Assembly (NCBI GenBank): GCA_002478485.1
Contig: DLOL01000017.1
Coordinates: 8,996-19,449 of the forward strand
Origin: Eubacteriaceae bacterium UBA7485
GTDB taxonomy: Bacteria; Bacillota; Clostridia; Eubacteriales; Eubacteriaceae
Direction: 5' to 3'
DNA: 10,454 nucleotides
Part shown: positions 6,185-10,454 of the stretch, one piece after another
How the letters are laid out: every line of letters begins with the position of its first letter
Numbering within the stretch: the stretch's first letter is position 1
The notes under the pieces: model-generated
The model's database searches: none
Seen by the model: only the letters and a program-made list of their open reading frames with translations
Told to the model about the DNA's origin: nothing
Made by a program: the position numbers and the translations under genes

Positions 6185-6520
6185 TTATTTTTTCTTCTTT
6201 CCTTTTTTATTTTTATACATGGCTTCTTTTTCACGCTGTTCCTGAGACTTTGGAAGTGCTCCGTAGTTGATTTTCCCGACTGCGATGGTTTTCTGCGTTC
6301 CGTTCTCTTTCGCTTCCCGCTTTCTCCGAATCTCAGCAAGCTGAGCTTTTTCATTTTTGTAGGAAAGGAAAAAGTCAAGCGCGGTAAGGGCCACCAGAAT
6401 AAGTGTCAGCCATGCAAAACGCTGATTTGCGATGGAGATGGCAATATTCACAATATTCAAAATGATCAGGATGATATTCATCGGTTTTTTGATGACATCC
6501 CATAAAATGCTCCAGTCCAT
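6185..6520 (-). CDS. Small two-TM membrane protein with a basic tail, function unknown
   Basis: I do not recognise a named family for this 111-residue protein. Two hydrophobic segments (about 14-31 and 35-53) suggest a membrane hairpin. The remaining half is highly charged: KNEKAQLAEIRRKREAKE (55-72), a short motif-like patch VGKINYGALP (81-90), and a lysine-rich end. Under the positive-inside rule both ends should face the cytoplasm. The ATG at 6520 has AGAGGAG five bases upstream, a strong site, and there is a promoter-like sequence ahead of it, so it is very likely expressed. It is divergent from the McrB-like gene with a 212-base shared regulatory region; nothing ties it to that gene functionally. 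Confidence 0.75.
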   Translation of the reverse strand: MDWSILWDVIKKPMNIILIILNIVNIAISIANQRFAWLTLILVALTALDFFLSYKNEKAQLAEIRRKREAKENGTQKTIAVGKINYGALPKSQEQREKEAMYKNKKGKKKK

Positions 6521-6554
6521 TTTTTCTCCTCTAATTTAAAATTTCCACATCTTA

Positions 6555-6583
6555 ATCATATCAGATTTCTGTATCCTGTTTGC
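6555..6583 (-). promoter_or_regulatory. Extended -10 promoter of the small membrane protein
   Basis: On the minus strand TGA-TATGAT carries an extended -10 (TATGAT at plus 6555-6560). GCAAAC lies 17 bases upstream (6578-6583); the better -35 match TTGCAA is 19 bases away. Confidence 0.5.
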
Positions 6584-6663
6584 AATCAACTCAGGATGAA
6601 CCTACAGCTTGTAAAGGTCTGAAAAATTGATTTATATCACTGTATTCGTTAACATGACAAGCA

Positions 6664-6669
6664 TATAAT
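6664..6669 (+). promoter_or_regulatory. Likely -10 box of the McrB-like operon
   Basis: Perfect TATAAT, but no good -35: the hexamer 17 bases upstream (6641-6646, TGTATT) matches poorly. This may mean a weak or activator-dependent promoter. The start of transcription would fall near 6676. Confidence 0.5.
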
Positions 6670-6679
6670 AAAAAATAGA

Positions 6680-6702
6680 CGATTCAATAAAAGGATGAAT
6701 CG
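6680..6702 (+). repeat. Inverted repeat at the 5' end of the McrB-like message
   Basis: CGATTCA (6680-6686) and TGAATCG (6696-6702) are perfect complements with a nine-base gap. The repeat lies a few bases after the expected transcription start and about 30 bases before the GTG, so it could be an operator or a 5' stabilising hairpin. Confidence 0.5.
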
Positions 6703-6732
6703 CATGCTTGACTGAGAAAGAGAGGAGAAAAA

Positions 6733-8946
6733 GTGAGGCAGTTAATCGGAGAGATCCGTTTTTACAAGGGATTTTATAATTTCTATCCGCAACTGGAATA
6801 TCGCGACGGCGCATTTCATGAGCTGACGGAAGAAGAACTTGAAGAGCTGCTGCCGGATTCGGAAGTCAAAAATATAAATTTTCGGTATAATCCGAGCAAC
6901 TATGACCAGGTGAGCTTAATGGAGTATTCCTTTCCTGACGCGAGCATTGTGGTCCTGAACTATGACTCTGACATGCTCAATGAAAACTATGATCACCTGA
7001 AATGTGAGATACGGCCGACCCGGTATTACTTAAACGCGGTTACGGCGCTGTCAAGGCAGGATGCGGGTATCCTGGGAGAACTCGAGCCTTTTTACTCGAT
7101 CTATCCGATGGACCGGGAAGAGTTTTTAAAAAACTCGGTCATGATTGAAGACTGGTATCCGCTATTCGACGGACAACCCATCTATGTCGATGTGGACGGG
7201 TATCTGGCCGGCCCTTACGAGATTAAGGAGAGGGAGTATGACGGGGCTTTGTACATTACCCCTGGCGTGAAAACAAAGAATTATATTGTTCCGGTTGTGC
7301 GTGCCCAGGAAGTTCCGACAGCAGTTTCCATGACCACACCGCTTGGGCGGATTGATCAAAAGGCTGAGGCTGTGGATTTGATTACAGATGAGAGACTGAT
7401 CAAGCAGTATATGGATCTTCTCGGAGACGGTCTTCATGAAGATGACCAGGATCTTTTGCTTTATTCCCAGCGCTATAAGGGACTCATCCGGAGTGATTTT
7501 TTAGAACAGCGGCTTGAACGTCTTCGAAACCTCATCAAAACAGATTCACGGTTTATTGAAGATCAGAAAGAAAAGCACGAAAGACTCTACAAATCGCACA
7601 AAGAAGGATTTATTGACGGTTCGATTCAGGACAGCCTATGGGATGCGAGGGAGCGCCTCAGCGAGCAGATCATAAAAGAACAGCAGGAAGAAGAGATGAT
7701 CCTGCAAAAATTTAAAGAAAGGGAGACAGATCAAAAACATGAAACGGAAGAGGAACCCGTAGAGAGAACGGATATTGAAGAAGACGGAACAGAAAATATC
7801 CCTTTACCGGATGAAACGGATGAAATAAGAGAGATAAAAGAAGAGAAGAAAGAGGAAATCAAGGAAGATTCGCAGGCAGAAGTTCTAAATCTTTTGCTTG
7901 AGCGTTTATTTGAGCAGAAAAAATTCAATCTGGAACAAAGGGAGGCCGAACAAGAGAAAGCGCTAAGAGAGGATTTATTCCAGACCGGGAAAGAAGAGCC
8001 TTTTTCAATTGACGATCTGATTTTTGAAATGGAAACCAAAAACCCGGGAATCGATCAGGATTTTCACAAAGCGTTTTTGATTTCACTCATGAGCGAGCCG
8101 CTGACGTTCCTGACGGGTGAAGTCGGAAGCGGAAAGAGCACCTACGTGCATAACTTAAAGACCGCGCTCGGAGCCGGCGGAAGAAGAATCCTCGTCCATA
8201 AATCATGGGATACGCACGACCGTTTCTACGAAAGCAATCCTGGTCTGATTGAAGATATCAGAGAGTTGAACCAGGATACCGGAAAAGAAAGAAAGCTTTA
8301 CCTTCTTCATCTGGACCATGCGATGAAGAGCCTTCCTGACGATTATCTTGCAGACTTCCTCGATGAAGGAAGAATTCTCTACCTCGAAGACGGAGAGAGG
8401 ATGCACATTCCGAAAAATATCCGAATCGTTCTGACTTCAAAAGCCGATATTTATGAAAATACGCCTTCGCCTGAACTGCTTGACAAGGGATTTGTGCTCA
8501 CACTTCCGCAGGGCGATTACATGATGGAATATGAAACGGCGCGGCAGATCCTCTCGCATGTCAGCTACCGGCAGATGCAGTCCTTGTTTTTATGCGAAAA
8601 AAAGCCGCTTTTGATTACTGAGAAAAAAGTCATTGACCAGATTGAGGAGCTCTTGAGAGGACAGAGAAAGCGGATATCTTTCAGAAGCCTGAATCAGATT
8701 TATGATTATGTCTGCGTGGGAAGGCAGATATTTGACGGAGAGGACGCGGGTCACCGAGCGCTTGACTTTGCTATTGCGGGGAAAATTCTTCCTTCACTCT
8801 CCGGAACAGGACAGGGAACGTTTATCTTTTTAAAGAACCTTCAGATTCTCTTAAAAGACTTTCCGGTCAGCTCAAGAATTCTAAAAGAGATGATCGAGAG
8901 CGGAGGAGCGAACTTCGGCATTTATTCATATTTTGAAAGAGGATAA
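6733..8946 (+). CDS. McrB-like AAA+ protein with an uncharacterised N-terminal region
   Basis: The 737-residue protein starts at a GTG with AGAGGAG five bases upstream. Residues 1 to about 215 look beta-rich and match no domain I know (for example YVDVDGYLAGPYEI). About 255-345 is helical and probably coiled coil, and about 340-400 is very acidic. The AAA+ core follows: Walker A GEVGSGKST (462-470), HKSWDTHDRFYESNP (489-503) in the place of the McrB/MoxR segment after Walker A, a Walker B-like LYLLHLD-H (522-529), IPKNIRIVLTSK (559-570), LLDKG (582-586), and a C-terminal lid ending KILPSLSG. McrB-type proteins use GTP or ATP to power the partner nuclease McrC. Here the Walker B Glu is His529, the sensor-1 Asn is missing, and the usual LDR arginine is Lys585. 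The next gene starts one base after the stop and encodes the McrC-like partner. Confidence 0.8.
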   Translation: MRQLIGEIRFYKGFYNFYPQLEYRDGAFHELTEEELEELLPDSEVKNINFRYNPSNYDQVSLMEYSFPDASIVVLNYDSDMLNENYDHLKCEIRPTRYYLNAVTALSRQDAGILGELEPFYSIYPMDREEFLKNSVMIEDWYPLFDGQPIYVDVDGYLAGPYEIKEREYDGALYITPGVKTKNYIVPVVRAQEVPTAVSMTTPLGRIDQKAEAVDLITDERLIKQYMDLLGDGLHEDDQDLLLYSQRYKGLIRSDFLEQRLERLRNLIKTDSRFIEDQKEKHERLYKSHKEGFIDGSIQDSLWDARERLSEQIIKEQQEEEMILQKFKERETDQKHETEEEPVERTDIEEDGTENIPLPDETDEIREIKEEKKEEIKEDSQAEVLNLLLERLFEQKKFNLEQREAEQEKALREDLFQTGKEEPFSIDDLIFEMETKNPGIDQDFHKAFLISLMSEPLTFLTGEVGSGKSTYVHNLKTALGAGGRRILVHKSWDTHDRFYESNPGLIEDIRELNQDTGKERKLYLLHLDHAMKSLPDDYLADFLDEGRILYLEDGERMHIPKNIRIVLTSKADIYENTPSPELLDKGFVLTLPQGDYMMEYETARQILSHVSYRQMQSLFLCEKKPLLITEKKVIDQIEELLRGQRKRISFRSLNQIYDYVCVGRQIFDGEDAGHRALDFAIAGKILPSLSGTGQGTFIFLKNLQILLKDFPVSSRILKEMIESGGANFGIYSYFERG

Positions 8947-8947
8947 G

Positions 8948-10454
8948 ATGGATCTCCGATTAATTTTAACACCCTATCACGGAATCTCATTTACCATCCG
9001 GCTTGAAGAATATAAAAAGCTCCGAAGAACAAAACCGGCTGCAGGAGAAGGAGACAACACGAGAAGCTCTTCAACCGTACGGGCGATTTATCCAAGTGAG
9101 AACTATAACTTCGAGCTTCTCGGAAAAGATGTCCATAAAATCAAGGAAGTTTTTTTCTATGTTAACGGCAAGTTCAAGGCTGGGAGTTTTCGAAATCCGG
9201 AACTGATCATCAAACATAAAGCTGACGGGCTTCCGGTTTTCAATGACTGCGTGGTACAGTGCAGCATACAGCTCAATATTCGCCTCAATGACGGCAAGAT
9301 GAAGTCGTTCTATGCTGAGCCTCTTCCTGTCATCACGTATGAAAACGAGTATGATCCCGGACGCGATCCGGTCAAGGAGATGCTCTTCAACATCTCAAGA
9401 CATATCGCAAAAAATCCACTTACACCGTCAAATCCGAACGGTATCGTCCAGAGAATCCACACGATTCGCAATCTTATGGTTCTTTATGACGGGATTCTCC
9501 CGGTCTTCAAACAGGAAAGGCTCAAGGAAGAGCTCGACGCTTCGCTCGGCTTCCTGCTGCAGCTGAAAGACGAGATTGACGCGCTTGAAGTCCAGTCAGA
9601 AGGTTATGTGCGCAATATCAAAATCAATGAAAAAGCGGGTAGAAACAAAAACTGGACGCCCGCTTATTACTATCTGGCCCTGCAGGAGATTTATCCGCAT
9701 GCGGTAATCCTCTTGCGGGAAGCCCGGGAGAGTGTCAAGCGCATTATCACCAAATACAGAGCGTTTGGGGCAAAACCGAGTCCCTTCATTCCGACAAGAA
9801 GCTTTCTTCTCGACAACCGGCTCGGCGCCGTCTACACGAAGACGCGGGATTTTATCGAGTCGAAGGATTACTCGATCCAGGATGAGCGCTTTCTAAACGC
9901 GCAGGTCGAGACAAGTGAGATTTACGAAAACTTCGTTATTGTCAATATTCTCGAGGAGTTCGGATTCATGGGTTACAACCTCATGGAAAAGAAGTATTTT
10001 GATTATGGATTTTCAGAAACCCCGGATTCCTCTAGAGAATACCGGCGCTATAATTACTACCGGTTTGAAAAGGACGGAGAGACTTACACGCTTTATGTGG
10101 AACCGGTGATTCACCGTCACCCATGGCAGGAGATCGGATTTGATCTGATCCGCAACAATACGGTCCGGTTTAATGATTATGTGGAGAACGAGCCTGAAAA
10201 GGAGATGTTTTACTGTCCGGACTTTGTTCTGAAATACGAGAGGGGCGGAATCAGGGATCAGTACTTGATTCTAGATGCGAAGTATTCAAAGCTTGAGACC
10301 ATCCAGACCTATTACCTCTCCACACTGGTTTTTAAGTACATGTTCTCCATTTCAGCGGGAAGCAAGGATTCAGAGCTTTTGGGGCTCGGCGTGCTCTACG
10401 GGAAATGTACAAGAGATGCGCTCCCGGAGTCATGCTACAATCTCGCGCAGAATC
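8948..10454 (+). CDS. McrC-like PD-(D/E)xK nuclease (DUF2357/PDDEXK_7 type), 3' end outside the window
   Basis: The frame is open from the ATG at 8948 to the window edge (502 codons, no stop). AAAGAGGA precedes the ATG, and only one base separates it from the upstream stop, so the two genes are cotranscribed and likely make a complex. Residues 1 to about 130 are beta-rich, as in DUF2357-type McrC N-terminal regions. A helical middle follows (about 150-290). The nuclease part has E327 in EIYENFVIVNIL, then C-P-D425-F-V-L, then YLIL-D443-A-K445-Y. This is the E/PD/DxK signature of the PD-(D/E)xK superfamily, all catalytic residues present. McrC-type subunits cut DNA when driven by their McrB partner. 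Base composition is somewhat richer in G+C than the genes on the left, a weak hint of separate origin. The rest of the C-terminus is not seen. Confidence 0.82.
   Translation, partial: MDLRLILTPYHGISFTIRLEEYKKLRRTKPAAGEGDNTRSSSTVRAIYPSENYNFELLGKDVHKIKEVFFYVNGKFKAGSFRNPELIIKHKADGLPVFNDCVVQCSIQLNIRLNDGKMKSFYAEPLPVITYENEYDPGRDPVKEMLFNISRHIAKNPLTPSNPNGIVQRIHTIRNLMVLYDGILPVFKQERLKEELDASLGFLLQLKDEIDALEVQSEGYVRNIKINEKAGRNKNWTPAYYYLALQEIYPHAVILLREARESVKRIITKYRAFGAKPSPFIPTRSFLLDNRLGAVYTKTRDFIESKDYSIQDERFLNAQVETSEIYENFVIVNILEEFGFMGYNLMEKKYFDYGFSETPDSSREYRRYNYYRFEKDGETYTLYVEPVIHRHPWQEIGFDLIRNNTVRFNDYVENEPEKEMFYCPDFVLKYERGGIRDQYLILDAKYSKLETIQTYYLSTLVFKYMFSISAGSKDSELLGLGVLYGKCTRDALPESCYNLAQN

Noticed and set aside
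9003..10109. Short plus-strand frames inside the McrC-like region
   Set aside because: They lie in a different frame from the continuous 502-codon frame that starts at 8948 and carries the PD-(D/E)xK residues.
1..10454. CRISPR array, tRNA or rRNA gene, insertion sequence or phage attachment site
   Set aside because: No regularly spaced repeats, no tRNA-like cloverleaf or rRNA sequence, and no transposase or integrase coding sequence were seen on either strand.

Overview
The window looks like chromosomal DNA from a low-to-moderate GC Bacillota (Firmicutes), probably an anaerobic clostridial or Erysipelotrichia-type lineage. The pointers are strong AGGAG-type ribosome binding sites, consensus sigma-A promoters, a compact Rho-independent terminator behind nearly every unit, some GTG starts, and genes (upp, a YdbC-type PC4 protein, a clostridial-style isocitrate dehydrogenase, a zinc-motif-less ROK kinase) typical of that phylum. 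Genus cannot be fixed from the sequence alone.

Left part (1-2093): the tail of a VOC/glyoxalase-fold protein ends at 117 with its own terminator. A gene-free stretch follows. Then comes a minus-strand APC-family amino-acid permease that lacks its first third; its remnant begins directly behind the terminator of upp, so it reads as a deletion-made pseudogene. upp (uracil phosphoribosyltransferase, minus strand) is complete, with promoter and terminator.

Middle part (2094-6187): a two-gene plus-strand operon encodes a CPYC glutaredoxin and a PC4/YdbC-like single-strand nucleic-acid-binding protein, overlapping by one base. It converges on a minus-strand gene for a coiled-coil, single-membrane-pass protein ending in a LiaF-like beta domain; a bidirectional terminator lies between them. 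Divergent from that gene are isocitrate dehydrogenase and then a ROK sugar kinase, each with its own terminator.

Right part (6185-10454): a small two-TM basic protein of unknown function (minus strand) is divergent from a two-gene plus-strand operon that continues past the window end. Its first gene is a 737-residue McrB-like AAA+ protein with an uncharacterised N-terminal region, an acidic/coiled-coil linker and an intact Walker A. The Walker B glutamate, the sensor-1 asparagine and the LDR-type arginine are all substituted. Its second gene, starting one base after the first ends, is a McrC-like (DUF2357 / PD-(D/E)xK, PDDEXK_7 type) nuclease with E-PD-DAK residues visible. I infer a McrBC-related, type IV restriction-like anti-invader module. 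It is the most interesting element here; no methyltransferase gene is visible.
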